Shown here: piece by piece, positions 44,497-54,133 of the stretch | Layout of the letters: the number at the start of each line of letters is the position of its first letter | Numbering within the stretch: the first letter of the stretch is position 1 | NCBI GenBank assembly: GCA_963664715.2 | Contig: CAXXUY010000006.1 | Span: 62,001-126,000, forward strand | Source: JAPOXR01 sp963664715 | GTDB lineage: Bacteria; Pseudomonadota; Alphaproteobacteria; Rhodobacterales; Rhodobacteraceae | DNA length: 64,000 nucleotides | Direction: 5' to 3' | Notes under the pieces: generated by a model | Databases searched by the model: none | What the model saw: the letters and a program-made list of their open reading frames with translations, nothing else | Told to the model about the DNA's origin: nothing | Translations under genes and position numbers: made by a program

Positions 44497-45250
44497 CTAA
44501 TGGGTGGTTCTGCCGCCGGACATGTCGAAAACCGCCGCAGTTGAAAACGAACAGGCTTCCGATGACAGGAACATCACCATCTCGGCGACTTCATCGACCG
44601 TACCGGTTCGACCCATGGGAATTCTGGTGACCATGTAATCGATATGCTCATCGCTGATATCGTCGAGCATCTCGGTCCTGATCACGCCCGGCGTGATGGC
44701 GTTGACACAAATCCCCGTACTTGCCAATTCCTTGCCCAGGTACCTTGTGAGATTGATGACTCCGGCCTTTGAGACGGAATAGGCCGATGCGTTCGGATTT
44801 CCTTCCTTCCCGGCAACCGAGGCGATGTTGACAATCCGGCCTTATCCAAGCTTGCGCATGTGCGGCACTATTGTGCGACAGCAGTGGAACACGCCATCGA
44901 GATTGATGCGCATCACCCGGACCCATTCGTCCGCAGGAAAGGATTCCACCGGCGCGACCGGACCGGCCACGCCAGCGCAGTTCACGAGAATGTCGATGCG
45001 GCCCATGTCTTGATGCGCAGCGGCGGCGGCCTCCGCAACGCATTTTCCGTCGGCGACATCACCAGGCACGGCATGCGACACTTCCGATTGATGCCAGACG
45101 ACCGGCTGTCGACTCAAGCAAGGCTGCATTCACATCCCAAAGGATGACAGTCGCTCCCCCGTTCAGGAAGTGACGTGCGATTGCCGCTCCCATGCCTCGC
45201 GCTCCTCCAGTAACGACTGCCGCGCGACCGGTTAGATCATATCCGTTCAA
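44497..45250 (-). pseudogene. Short-chain dehydrogenase broken by a frameshift and a stop codon
   Basis: The gene would start at a TTG (45248-45250) with an AGGAG site, giving YDLTGRAAVVTGGARGMGAAIARHF. The frame changes near 45085, after which HQDMGRIDILVNCAGVAGPVAPVESFPADEWVRVMRINLDGVFHCCR follows. A TAA interrupts at about 44843 (KLG-stop-GRIVNIAS), and the rest, with the SDR Tyr-x-x-x-Lys (SAYSVSKAG), TPGVIRTEMLDD and MFLSSEACSFSTAAVFDMSGG, continues to 44497. All classical SDR motifs are otherwise preserved, so inactivation is recent. It lies downstream of the enolase and kinase genes and was probably the third gene of their operon. Confidence 0.85.
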
Positions 45251-45471
45251 AATCGTTCTCCTGGATTCAATCTTGACGAGTCCGCACTCGCCATATGCCG
45301 AAAACACGATTTGCCCTGCTGCAAGGTGAACTCGGGCCAGTTGATCCCGTGCATTGCCGGAACAGGACTGCCGGGTGCTGCAGCGCTGTTGCGCGGTGCA
45401 TCGTGAATGTCATGCACCATTGCTCCATCACGCCCACCATTGCCAAGGAAATCCGAGAAGTCCATTGTCAC

Positions 45472-46785
45472 TCAGGCCGGATGCTGCCTGTCCCGGCCCC
45501 ACCATGTTCCGGCAAGCGGCCTGCCGCCGACAAATCGGCTGACGCCCGGATGTTCACTTATCCTGAGGCACTCGTTCCACTTGGCCATCCGTTCAGACCG
45601 GGCAAATGAACCGACCTTGAGCTGCCCGGCACCCAGTCCCACCGCGGAGTGACAGATACTGACATCCTCCGTCTCACCGGAACGGGCAGAAACGACCGTC
45701 GCAAACCCAGCGCGCCGGGCAGCCCGAAACGCAGCAATCGCTTCGGAAACGGTTCCTGCCTGATTGACCTTGACGAGCAGCCCGTTGCATGTGCCGGATT
45801 CCGCGGCCTCGCAAACGAGACCTGCATTGGTGACAAGGAGGTCGTCGCCGACAACCTGAACGCGCGAACCGAATTGCTCTGTGAATTTGCGCATTCCTTC
45901 CGCATCGTCCTCGGCGAGGGGATCTTCGATCGACGCAATCGGATACTTCTCCAGCCACCGCGCGAGCAATTCGATCAGTGAATCAGTATCGACCGTTCGG
46001 TTCTCAAGCGCCAACTTGTAGCGGCCATTGCTCCCGAATTCGGAGGCCGCGACATCAAGCGAGATTACAACTCTCTCTCCCGGCACCTCTCCCGCTTCCT
46101 CGATCGCGGCAACAAGTGTCTCGAGAGCTTCTGAATTGCTGTCAAAGGACGGCCACCAGCCACCCTCATCCGCCACTCCGGACAAGTTATTCCTTCTTTT
46201 CATGATTGCACCTGCGGCCCGGTAGATTTCGGACGTTATCTCCAGAACCTCGCCGAAGGACTCGGCACCGGGTACCATGACCATGAAATCCTGTATATCT
46301 ACTCGCCTGCCCGCATGTGCACCGCCGCCGAATATCTGGATTTCCGGCAGGGGTATCGTCGGTTCCTGGCCGTACTTGTCGGCCAGGTAGGCCCATAACG
46401 GCTTGCGTTCGCTTGCCGCTGCGGCTTGCTGGACGGCAAGCGAGGTTGCGACCGTGGCATTACCTCCAAGCCGCGCCTTGTTCGCAGTTCCATCGAGTTG
46501 GATGAGGGCATCGTCGATTGATTGCTGATCGATTGCCGGCATGCCCCTCAGCGTTGCGGCAACCGGACCGTTTACCCCGGCGACTGCGCGGCCCACATCC
46601 ATGCCGCCCAGCCGTTTGTCACCGTCGCGCAGGTCGACTGCCTCGCGCGCTCCTCGTGACGCTCCTGCCGGAGCGGCGGCCCGACCTGAAGTGCCGTCCG
46701 TCAGCTCGACTTCAACCTCAACCGTCGGGTTGCCGCGAGAATCCCAGATCCGGCGGCCGAAGAGACTTCGGATTTCACTCGTCAC
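45472..46785 (-). CDS. Enolase paralogue with altered active site
   Basis: The protein (437 aa from a GTG at 46783-46785; the frame extends to 46809) follows enolase throughout: RIWDSRGNPTVEVEVEL, GGGAHAGRRVDIQDFMVM, DEGGWWPSF, SLDVAASEF, IEDPLAEDD, QVVGDDLLVTN, LLVKVNQAGTVSEA and SARSGETEDVSICHSAVG. Key differences from glycolytic enolase are QDFM for QEFM, SARSGETED for SHRSGETED, LKVGSFAR for IKTGSLSR, and AGASRG for SGASTG in the mobile loop. Metal ligands and the base Lys remain. The substitutions suggest a substrate other than 2-phosphoglycerate. It overlaps the upstream kinase gene by about 11 nt, so the two are coupled, pointing to a kinase-then-dehydratase sequence. Confidence 0.85.
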   Translation of the reverse strand: MTSEIRSLFGRRIWDSRGNPTVEVEVELTDGTSGRAAAPAGASRGAREAVDLRDGDKRLGGMDVGRAVAGVNGPVAATLRGMPAIDQQSIDDALIQLDGTANKARLGGNATVATSLAVQQAAAASERKPLWAYLADKYGQEPTIPLPEIQIFGGGAHAGRRVDIQDFMVMVPGAESFGEVLEITSEIYRAAGAIMKRRNNLSGVADEGGWWPSFDSNSEALETLVAAIEEAGEVPGERVVISLDVAASEFGSNGRYKLALENRTVDTDSLIELLARWLEKYPIASIEDPLAEDDAEGMRKFTEQFGSRVQVVGDDLLVTNAGLVCEAAESGTCNGLLVKVNQAGTVSEAIAAFRAARRAGFATVVSARSGETEDVSICHSAVGLGAGQLKVGSFARSERMAKWNECLRISEHPGVSRFVGGRPLAGTWWGRDRQHPA

Positions 46786-47785
46786 CGAGGCATCCTGCCA
46801 TTCGGACAACGGTCAGGACTTCATCAAGTCTTGCCGGGGGTTTTCGGATAAGGGGTTTGGCCAAGTCACGTATCCTGTCCTGATTCTCCCTGGAGAGGTA
46901 TTCCACTGGCGATTTGCCATCAACTCTAGCCAGCAGCAGAGCTGGCAACAGCGCCGCTACGCGTCCTTCGAAGGCGTCACGCGTTTCCCAAGCGATGCCG
47001 GCGGCATAGGTCATCCAGAACCCGGTTGCTGCCTCCATCAACACGTCGCGCTGGTCCGGCCTGTGGATGGATTTGAGGGCCAGATGATTCAGGCAGAATG
47101 CCACGTCGAATGCCGAATCACCCATTGTTGCGCACTCGGCATCAAGCAAGACTGGGCAATTCCCCCGAAAGAGAATGTTCTTCGGGCTGACATCACCATG
47201 TACAAGCGCTTGTCGCGATCGGTAAAGTCCTTCGCCAATTGCATTCAGTTGCCGGGCCAGGTCCGGGTGCCTTGAGGCAGTAAAGATCAGGTATGGCTCG
47301 ATCCTGATTGCCAGAAAGTCGTCATGATTCCGAAAGCTCTGCTGGCAATGAACGGAACCGGCCGAGGCTGCGTGAATTCTCGCCAGGATTTCCGCCACCG
47401 AGACAGCACGCCGGATGTCGGGTATCCCGTACAGCAATTCGTCCTTCCACAGGAAGGCATCGGGCGAAGCAATATGCTCCATCACGAATCCTGTGCCTGA
47501 CTGACCGTAAAGGCAAGGAACCGAAGACGGATCGACGGAGGCCGCGAATTCCAGCCACGCGTATTCTGCCCGGTTTCGGTGGACTGGTACATGCCATTCC
47601 TCCGCAACTTTCAGCTTTTCAAGCGCAAACTTCACGCAAAAGGTCCGACCGGCAACATCCACGCGGGCGATGTCGGAGGCCACTCCGCCGCCAAACGGGA
47701 CGACCTCAACGTGATCGCCCTCCGATGCAAGACCGAGTTCGCAAAGCAAGTCCAGGCAACGCGCCTTCAGATCCAGGGTCATCAC
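46775..47785 (-). CDS. APH-fold phosphotransferase
   Basis: The 336-aa protein has an aminoglycoside-phosphotransferase/choline-kinase fold: the catalytic loop ALVHGDVSPKNILF (HGD-x-x-x-x-N) and the metal-binding Asp in PVLLDAECATMGDSAFDVAFCLNHLALKSI. An ATP-site region with PFGGGVASDIARVDV and FCVKFALEKL lies at the N-terminus. No antibiotic-resistance relation is implied; APH-fold kinases also phosphorylate sugars, hydroxy-acids and choline. It is directly coupled to an enolase paralogue, so its product is probably a phosphorylated hydroxy-acid that the enolase then dehydrates. The substrate is unknown. Confidence 0.85.
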   Translation of the reverse strand: MMTLDLKARCLDLLCELGLASEGDHVEVVPFGGGVASDIARVDVAGRTFCVKFALEKLKVAEEWHVPVHRNRAEYAWLEFAASVDPSSVPCLYGQSGTGFVMEHIASPDAFLWKDELLYGIPDIRRAVSVAEILARIHAASAGSVHCQQSFRNHDDFLAIRIEPYLIFTASRHPDLARQLNAIGEGLYRSRQALVHGDVSPKNILFRGNCPVLLDAECATMGDSAFDVAFCLNHLALKSIHRPDQRDVLMEAATGFWMTYAAGIAWETRDAFEGRVAALLPALLLARVDGKSPVEYLSRENQDRIRDLAKPLIRKPPARLDEVLTVVRMAGCLGDE

Positions 47786-47819
47786 AGGTTTCCTGACAGC
47801 AACATACAGCGGTCAACCT

Positions 47820-48257
47820 TCAGTTTCGACGGAAATTCCTGGCTGAGAGTGAATTGCGTGTTTCGATCAGGTGACGCTCGTTGTTACGGGGCAGGTTCCG
47901 CATGCGCGATCGCGCCTCGATCGGTTTATTGTTGATTGCTTCCGCGACCAGCTGGTGTTCTTCCAGAAACTCGATGGTTTTGCTTTGCGCCTTGATTGCC
48001 AGTTCGATGCTGGCCCTCAACACCATGACGACCGTTTGCGGAAGCGTGAAAGGAAACTTGTTGTGGGCAGCGGCACACAAGCGGAGATTACAAGGGATAT
48101 CTGCTTTTACTGCACTTTCCGGAACTACGCTGTTGGCGTTCATCTCTTCGAAGGCATCTGACTGGCGGAGGAATTCGGTTGTGGTTTCAAGTTCCGCGGC
48201 CAATTCCGCCACTTTGGGTTCGACGATGAAACGGAGTGGGTTCAACTCGTCAATCAA
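47820..48257 (-). pseudogene. GntR/FadR effector (FCD) domain without its DNA-binding half
   Basis: The frame contains LNPLRFIVEPKVAELAAELETTTEFLRQSDAFEEMN and later EEHQLVAEAINNKPIEARSRMRNL, which follow FCD-domain helices, but several metal-binding His and Asp positions are not preserved. The winged helix that should precede it is missing; the frame instead runs on from unrelated sequence that overlaps the end of the histidine-kinase remnant. It was probably the regulator of the kinase-enolase-SDR operon 35 nt downstream. Confidence 0.7.
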
Positions 48258-48340
48258 TCCGTTTCGCGGTTCACCGGAATTCAGCGAAGCCGCCGGTTCA
48301 GTCGCAGGCACGTCGCACGCAATTCGCACTGCCTTGATCG

Positions 48341-49429
48341 TCAACCGAATGTCGTCCTGGCCACTGAAGAGTCCGCAGTCAACCGGAGGCTTGTAGGAAA
48401 GGATTGCCGACTTCGGCTTGACCGGTCCACGTCGGGAGTCGGGATCAGGATCTGAAAGGTTGCTCCCTGTGCGGGTCGGGACCGTAGCTTCAGGTTTCCA
48501 TTCCACCCGCGGACAAGGCCATAAGCGATGGCGAGACCGAGGCCCCTGCCATCACCCACACCCTCGGTTGTGAAGAAGGGGTCGAACACGTGGCTTTGCA
48601 GGTCTGGCGGGATTCCCGGGCCATTGTCCTCGACCAGGACGCGGACATGCCCGCCAGCGGTCAGGCCTTGCGTCGTTGCAGTTTGTATATCAACGGTCAT
48701 GATGTCGACGCCGATGACCACCCGTCCAGCCGTCCCCATCGCTTCCACCGCGTTGGCAACGAGTTGCACTCCGACCTCGTTGAATTCCCGGCGATTGACG
48801 CGAATGCGTGATGATTCGTCGTCCATCCGGAACTCCAGCTGAAGGGTGGAGCCGACCTCGTCTTTGGCAAGGCAGAAGCTCTCTCCTACACCTTCGGCGG
48901 CGATGATCGCTTCTATTCCCCGCATGCCTTCGTCGCCGAATGCGGCCACGCAGTTGACGAAGGCAAGTCCTTGATCTGCCAGGCCCGCGATCCGCTCCCA
49001 TTGACCCCTCTCGTCCGTGTCGGGGCCTGTCCGGCCGGTTTCCTCGCCGGCAAGTGTCCTGATTGGCTCAAGCACGCGACGGATTTCTACACCGAACCTG
49101 CCGCCAAAAGTCCCCATGGCCGCAGCCTTGTAGCCTTCGAGAAGTTGCGCCTCCATTGCGCGGCGCTCTGCCAACGCATCGGCGAGTTCTCCAGGCTGTT
49201 CATTCAGCGTCTGGTTCAGTCGAGAGCCCTTGCGCCAGCGCCGCATAGCAAACCATGTCGCCACGATGGCGAGAGCCGGTATGCAGGTCAGGATTTCGTC
49301 AAGGTCCCAGTCTTCGCATTCGCGCGCCAACTCGTACAAATTCTCCGCCTACTCAATGCTCGCGAACACCGCCATGATGACAGCACCCGCCACGGCACTC
49401 GCAATAATATCCCTGGTAGTCTGGCTCAT
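48341..49429 (-). pseudogene. Sensor histidine kinase with in-frame amber codon and lost phospho-acceptor His
   Basis: From the ATG at 49427-49429, behind a GGGAGG site, the frame reads MSQTTRDIIASAVAGAV, a TM segment, then TAG at 49349-49351, and continues in the same frame with AENLYELARECEDW, a second TM segment (IPALAIVATWFAMRRW), a coiled coil and a HATPase domain. The HATPase N, G1 and G2 boxes are recognisable (LVANAVEAM, VEDNGPGIP, GRGLGLAIAYGLVRGWNG). In the H-box the expected AHEFNN sequence reads GVEIRRV, so the phospho-accepting His is absent. The C-terminal 30 residues look unrelated. It is probably dead; a nucleotide-binding pseudokinase is less likely. Confidence 0.8.
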
Positions 49430-50370
49430 TGTACCTCCCGCCACCCCAGCCATACCGGGCATCTGCTTTACCCGTTATCTCGCGCGGGCATCTCGCCAAG
49501 TTACCCGTCCGGCCGCGCATGCGGTCAGGAGCAACTGGCACAGAAGCCGTGTTTCGACGGTCAAAACCTATCGCGGCGCGTCCCGCAGCGCCGGTCGCCC
49601 GGATGCAGTCCTCATAGTCGTTCGGGCACACGTAGAGTGCAATCTATCTCCAATTGGCCATACTCCGGCAATTCACGATCGTCATTCTTCTGCAGAAGTG
49701 CGTTGCCCGTGACACAGTTCCGACCTGCAGGTGGGCTGTGGCGTTCGCGTCTTTGTCATGTCTGGGGCCGAGACTATGGAGTCTTGTCGGCCCATCCAGT
49801 GCCTGACCGTGCCGAAGGGTATTCGGCAACCTCGCGGCGGCAGGCCAGAAGTGCCGGGACTCCCTGCGGTGTCAGTGTGCTCGTTGACCCCGTTGAACAA
49901 TGGCGAGATTTGGAAAACATCTGCCCTCGCAATATCAGCCGGTTACTCCTTCCGAACACATGAGGTTCAATTTGGGCAGAACACCGCCATTCACACAGGG
50001 ATGTCCATGAAGGGGAAGTTGAACTTGGCGTTCAAGCAGGCACGACACTCCCAAAACGCAGGAGAGACATGTTGGGTAACAGGCAACCGTTCAAGCAGCA
50101 GCGATTTCCGACTTTTATCCTCCCCAGCGCAGTGCGGGTGTAACCGTGTATTTTCTGGACGTTGTTGATCGGTCCCCCAACTTCGTGTTACGGTTGATCG
50201 CTCGACCGATTTCGGTGGCGTCAGTAGCTCGCTCGCTGACCGGTCAAGCGTGCCGACAAGTATCGACATGTCGGTCTTGGGCTGGTCCTGACCCGTCACT
50301 GCGCGACCCGGCAGTCAGGGTCTGCAGCAACCGCCGGTTTCAAGAGCAGGTCATTGTTCCGCAATGCCCG
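49430..50370. other. Gene-less kilobase
   Basis: About 940 bases between the histidine-kinase remnant and the amidohydrolase. Several frames are open, but none has a domain. A minus-strand peptide ending RACLNAKFNFPFMDIPV (stop near 49991) could be the tail of a lost protein; no family is assigned. Confidence 0.4.
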
Positions 50371-51723
50371 TCAGTGGCGTCGGACAAACACCGCTGCACC
50401 CGGTTCCTGCACGGGTCGGCCATCCCTGGCAGCCACCCTGCCGCGGATGATCGAAAATTCGACCTTGCCGCTGACACACAGGTTCTCATACGGAGTCCAT
50501 CCCGACTTCCCGACCAGTTTTTCTGCCTTGATCGTCCAGTTGTAGCCTGGATCGACAATTGTGAAGTCGGCATCACTTCCCACGGCAATCACCCCTTTAC
50601 GCGGAAACAGCCCGTAAAGGATCGCGGGAGCTTCCGAAGCAACCTCAGCGACGCGGTTCAGTGAAACCAGACCCGACGCAGCGAGATTGAGAAGGAGCGG
50701 AACCATCGTTTCGTTTCCGGGGAGTCCGGGTTGTCCGTCCATGATGTTGTTGCTGCCGCGCCGCTTCAGTGCCGGGTCGACGGGACCGTGATCCGAACCA
50801 ACGGTCAGTATGGAGCCATCGGCAACCAACGAACGCAGGCCGTCCCGGGCGTCCTTTCCCCGCATCGGCGGAGCACAGGTTACCCAGGCGCCTCGAACCG
50901 CTATGTCCTCGCTCGTGAGATAGAGATAGTGGAGGCACGTTTCAGCCGTGGCATCGACACCGTCCTCGCGGGCTCTTTGCACGAGAGCGACACCGGCCGG
51001 TGACGTTACGTGAACGATGTTGACCCGCGTTCCGAAGCGCGCGGCAAGAAACAGGATCCTGTTGATTGCCTCGAGTTCCACCGTTTCGTTTCGCCACTCC
51101 ACGAATGCCATGTTGTCCGTCCGGTTGTCCCGCCGGATGCGCGCCAGATTGCCATTCAACATGTCGTTGTTTTCCGCGTGAAACGCGGCCAACCCGTTGA
51201 ACGAACCGATGACCCGGAGAGCCTCGGACAGGTCGTGGTCATTGGTCAATCCGGCCATCGGACAGCCGGTCTCGCAGGTGAATATCTTGAACGCCGTGCA
51301 GCCCTCCTGCCACATTGCCTCGAGAACGGGCAGGTTGTCCGGCGTGACCCCCGCATGCAACGCGAAATCCGTGTGCGACGTACGTCTGCCCAGCAGCGCC
51401 TTTTCCTTGAAGGTCTCCGCGTCGAGAACCTCCGGCACGGTGAGCGGCATGTCGATGATTGTCGTTATCCCGCCCGCGACCGCCGACGCCGTGCTGTCGG
51501 AAAAATCGGGACCGGACATGAACCCAGATTCCCAGAGATGGGAGTGCGGATCGATAACCCCGGGCAGGACCGCCAGCCCTCCGACGTCAATGGTCCTCAT
51601 TCCGGAACTGACCGGCAGATCGCGCCCGACAGCGTCGATCACGCCGTCCCTGACCAGAATGTCCGCGCGGACACTCTGGCGAGGTGACACGATCAACCCG
51701 CCTCGGATGAGGACGGAACTCAT
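50371..51723 (-). CDS. Allantoinase/dihydropyrimidinase-family cyclic amidohydrolase
   Basis: The 450-aa enzyme has the metal-binding HxH in VIDPHSHLWESG, the Lys for carboxylation in GCTAFKIFTCETG, two further His in LAAFHAENND and RVNIVHVTSPAG, and the Asp in LTVGSDHGPVDP. This is a full dihydroorotase/allantoinase/hydantoinase metal centre. The opening VLIRGGLIVSPRQSVRADILVRDGVI and the end YENLCVSGKV fit allantoinase best, but hydantoin and dihydropyrimidine substrates are equally possible. Its ATG overlaps the ABC ATPase gene by 4 nt (51720-51723), so hydrolysis probably acts on the imported compound. Cytosolic. Confidence 0.88.
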   Translation of the reverse strand: MSSVLIRGGLIVSPRQSVRADILVRDGVIDAVGRDLPVSSGMRTIDVGGLAVLPGVIDPHSHLWESGFMSGPDFSDSTASAVAGGITTIIDMPLTVPEVLDAETFKEKALLGRRTSHTDFALHAGVTPDNLPVLEAMWQEGCTAFKIFTCETGCPMAGLTNDHDLSEALRVIGSFNGLAAFHAENNDMLNGNLARIRRDNRTDNMAFVEWRNETVELEAINRILFLAARFGTRVNIVHVTSPAGVALVQRAREDGVDATAETCLHYLYLTSEDIAVRGAWVTCAPPMRGKDARDGLRSLVADGSILTVGSDHGPVDPALKRRGSNNIMDGQPGLPGNETMVPLLLNLAASGLVSLNRVAEVASEAPAILYGLFPRKGVIAVGSDADFTIVDPGYNWTIKAEKLVGKSGWTPYENLCVSGKVEFSIIRGRVAARDGRPVQEPGAAVFVRRH

Positions 51724-52484
51724 GATGACCGCAGGATCTTCTTGAGAAACGTACGCGTCCGTTCATGCTTCGGCGCAGAGAACATTTCTTGCGGTGGCGC
51801 CTTTTCGACGATGACTCCGTTGTCCATGAACATGACCTCGCGGGCGACATCCTTGGCAAATTCCATCTCATGGGTCACGACGATCATCGTCAGACCTTCA
51901 TTGGCCAATTGCCTCATGACCATGAGAACTTCTTCGATGAGTTCCGGGTCAAGAGCGGACGTTGCCTCGTCGAAAAGCATGACCTTCGGTTCCATCACGA
52001 GCGCTCTCGTGATCGCCACCCGCTGCTGCTGACCGCCGCTCAACTGTGCCGGATAGGTATTCAGCTTGTCCGACAGGCCGACCCGTTCAAGCATCTCGGT
52101 CGCCTTCTCTTTTGCGTCGGCCCGGCTCATGTGGCGCACCACAAGCAGACCTTCCATGACATTCGCGAGAGCAGTCTTGTGGGGGAACAGGTTGAACCGC
52201 TGGAACACCATGCCGACCTGGGCCCGCATCTTGTTCAGGTGCCGCTCCTGCACGCGCCGGGACACGTTCGGAAGGGCGAACGGCACGCCGTCCACTTCAA
52301 CCGATCCGGAGGTGGGGATTTCGAGGTAGTTTGTACAGCGCAGCAGTGTCGATTTTCCGGAGCCGCTCGGGCCGATGACCACCAGGGTCTCGCCGGCCTC
52401 GATCTCGAGGTTTATGCCACACAGGACCTCGTTATCACCAAAGGACTTTCGAAGGTCTTTGATCCGGACAACGGGCTGCGACAT
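51720..52484 (-). CDS. Polar amino acid ABC transporter ATPase
   Basis: The ABC ATPase (254 aa from the ATG at 52482-52484; the frame extends to 52526 over the permease gene) has Walker A GPSGSGKST, Q-loop MVFQRFNLFPHKTALANV, signature LSGGQQQRVAITRALV, Walker B VMLFDEATSALDPE (Ala where Pro is usual) and VVTHEMEFAKDVA. It belongs to the HisP/GlnQ group. Its start overlaps the permease stop and its end the amidohydrolase start. Confidence 0.9.
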   Translation of the reverse strand: MSQPVVRIKDLRKSFGDNEVLCGINLEIEAGETLVVIGPSGSGKSTLLRCTNYLEIPTSGSVEVDGVPFALPNVSRRVQERHLNKMRAQVGMVFQRFNLFPHKTALANVMEGLLVVRHMSRADAKEKATEMLERVGLSDKLNTYPAQLSGGQQQRVAITRALVMEPKVMLFDEATSALDPELIEEVLMVMRQLANEGLTMIVVTHEMEFAKDVAREVMFMDNGVIVEKAPPQEMFSAPKHERTRTFLKKILRSS

Positions 52485-53152
52485 CACTCGAGCCCTTGCG
52501 ACCGTCTCAGCGATCGCTCGAGCCACACCGCTCCCTGCGCAATTACCGCGTTAAGGCAATAATAGACGATACCGATCGCGACGTAGGCCTCTATGGGCCG
52601 GAAAGTCACCCCGACGATCTGCTGAGCCACCCGTGTCAATTCAGCAACCGATATCGTCGACAGGAGTGACGTACCCTTGACGAGATTGGTAAACTCCCCG
52701 GCGGCCGGCGGCACGACCAGCAGGGCGGCCTGCGGCAGGGTAATTCGCCACATGGTCGTGCCGTAGCTCATTCCGAGGGATCGACCGGCCTCGGTCTGCC
52801 CCCGGTCCACACCCATGATTCCGGCACGGAAGATCTCGGCAAGATAGCCTCCGCTGTTTATGCCGAGAGCAACCACTGCGGCAGTCGGTGCCGACAGGTT
52901 CACTCCGAATGCCGGCATGCCGAAGTAGACGAAGAAGATCTGGATCAAGGCGGGGGTTCCGCGAATGGCATCGATGTAGCCACGCGCGAGCCATCTCAGC
53001 ACAGCAATGTGTGAAATCCGGCAAAGGGCCACCACCATTCCGATTGCCACCGCCAAAGCAAGCGATGTCAACGAATAGAAGATGGTGGCCTTGGCGCCTC
53101 GCCAGAAATCGGGCAGATACTCTACGATCAGATTAAAGTCGAATCCCGACAC
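52484..53152 (-). CDS. Polar amino acid ABC transporter permease
   Basis: This 222-aa HisM-type permease has about five TM segments and the EAA loop NSGGYLAEIFRAGIMGVDRGQTEAGRSLGMSYGTTMWRITLPQAALLVVPPAAGEF. Only one permease gene is present, so the channel is probably a homodimer. It follows the binding-protein gene by 16 nt. Confidence 0.9.
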   Translation of the reverse strand: MSGFDFNLIVEYLPDFWRGAKATIFYSLTSLALAVAIGMVVALCRISHIAVLRWLARGYIDAIRGTPALIQIFFVYFGMPAFGVNLSAPTAAVVALGINSGGYLAEIFRAGIMGVDRGQTEAGRSLGMSYGTTMWRITLPQAALLVVPPAAGEFTNLVKGTSLLSTISVAELTRVAQQIVGVTFRPIEAYVAIGIVYYCLNAVIAQGAVWLERSLRRSQGLE

Positions 53153-53168
53153 AGGAGATCACCGTTCG

Positions 53169-54017
53169 TTATTCTGGCAGGTCCATTACATGTCCAAACC
53201 ACTTCATCTGCAACTCTGCCAGTTCTCCGGACGCCTGGACCTTGTCGATGAAGGCGTCGATCTCTTCCGAAAGATCCCCGTCCTGTTGCCTGGTCGCGAC
53301 GCCAACGTAGTTGTAGATTGGCAGTTCGAGAGCAACATCGTAGACACCCGGATTCCTGTCGAACAACACCCGGTCATTGAGTTTCGTGCTGGTCACGATA
53401 TCGACATTACCGTTGCTGAGATCGAGATACGCACCATCGAAGTGATCGAATGATTTCAACTCGACGTCGAGACCATGTTCCTTGATCAGCTCCTGTGCCT
53501 GAAACTCGGCGGCTGAATTCAGCTGGGTTCCGAGTATCTTCCCGTTCAGGTCCGCGATGGACGTGATCCGGTCATCGCCCGCCCTGACAATGAACTCAAC
53601 CTGATCCGAGGCATAGGGTTGCGAAAATGTCACCGCTTTCATCCGCGGTTCCGTGATTGTCATGGCCGACCAGATCATGTCGAACTTCTTTGTATAGAGC
53701 GACGGTATGACACCGGCCCACGCCGTGTCTATGACATCGAGTTCAACACCGATGTGCTCCGCGAACATACGAGAAAGTTCAATGTCATAACCGACGATTT
53801 CGCCGTCTTCTATGTACTCGAATGGCGGGTTCTGGGCTTCCACGCCGTTCCTGATGCTCCCTCTTGCCCTGATTTCAGCCACCAACCCTTCGTTCGGCGC
53901 CTCATAGGACGGGAGCGTCTGACCGCCCAGGCTCGGTGCTTCCTGCGCACCTGCAACGGCAGAAACGAAAACTACGGCACTTGCTCCAACAAGAGTATTC
54001 AATAATGAGACTTTCAT
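53169..54017 (-). CDS. Polar amino acid ABC transporter substrate-binding protein
   Basis: The 282-aa family-3 periplasmic binding protein has a signal peptide (MKVSLLNTLVGASAVVFVSAVAGAQ). The mature part contains NGVEAQNPPFEYIEDGEIVGYDIELSRMFAEHIGVELDVIDTAWAGVIPSLYTKKFDMIWSAMTITEPRMKAVTFSQPY, the standard amino-acid-binding signature. The ligand cannot be read from sequence; the coupled cyclic amidohydrolase and downstream deglycase genes suggest a ureide, cyclic amide or glycated amino acid. It is the first gene of the minus-strand operon and has an operator-like palindrome upstream. Confidence 0.9.
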   Translation of the reverse strand: MKVSLLNTLVGASAVVFVSAVAGAQEAPSLGGQTLPSYEAPNEGLVAEIRARGSIRNGVEAQNPPFEYIEDGEIVGYDIELSRMFAEHIGVELDVIDTAWAGVIPSLYTKKFDMIWSAMTITEPRMKAVTFSQPYASDQVEFIVRAGDDRITSIADLNGKILGTQLNSAAEFQAQELIKEHGLDVELKSFDHFDGAYLDLSNGNVDIVTSTKLNDRVLFDRNPGVYDVALELPIYNYVGVATRQQDGDLSEEIDAFIDKVQASGELAELQMKWFGHVMDLPE

Positions 54018-54133
54018 TTTGGGACCTCCCCTTGTGGTTGAGGCATTGCCGACTGTGCAACGGCCTCAACGCCTGCGCGCGCGGTGCTGCGATCATACTG
54101 ATAATTCAATTAAATTCGCAACAAGGCGACATC

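Noticed and set aside
46775..47785. Aminoglycoside resistance gene
   Set aside because: The APH fold alone does not show resistance; coupling to an enolase points to metabolism.
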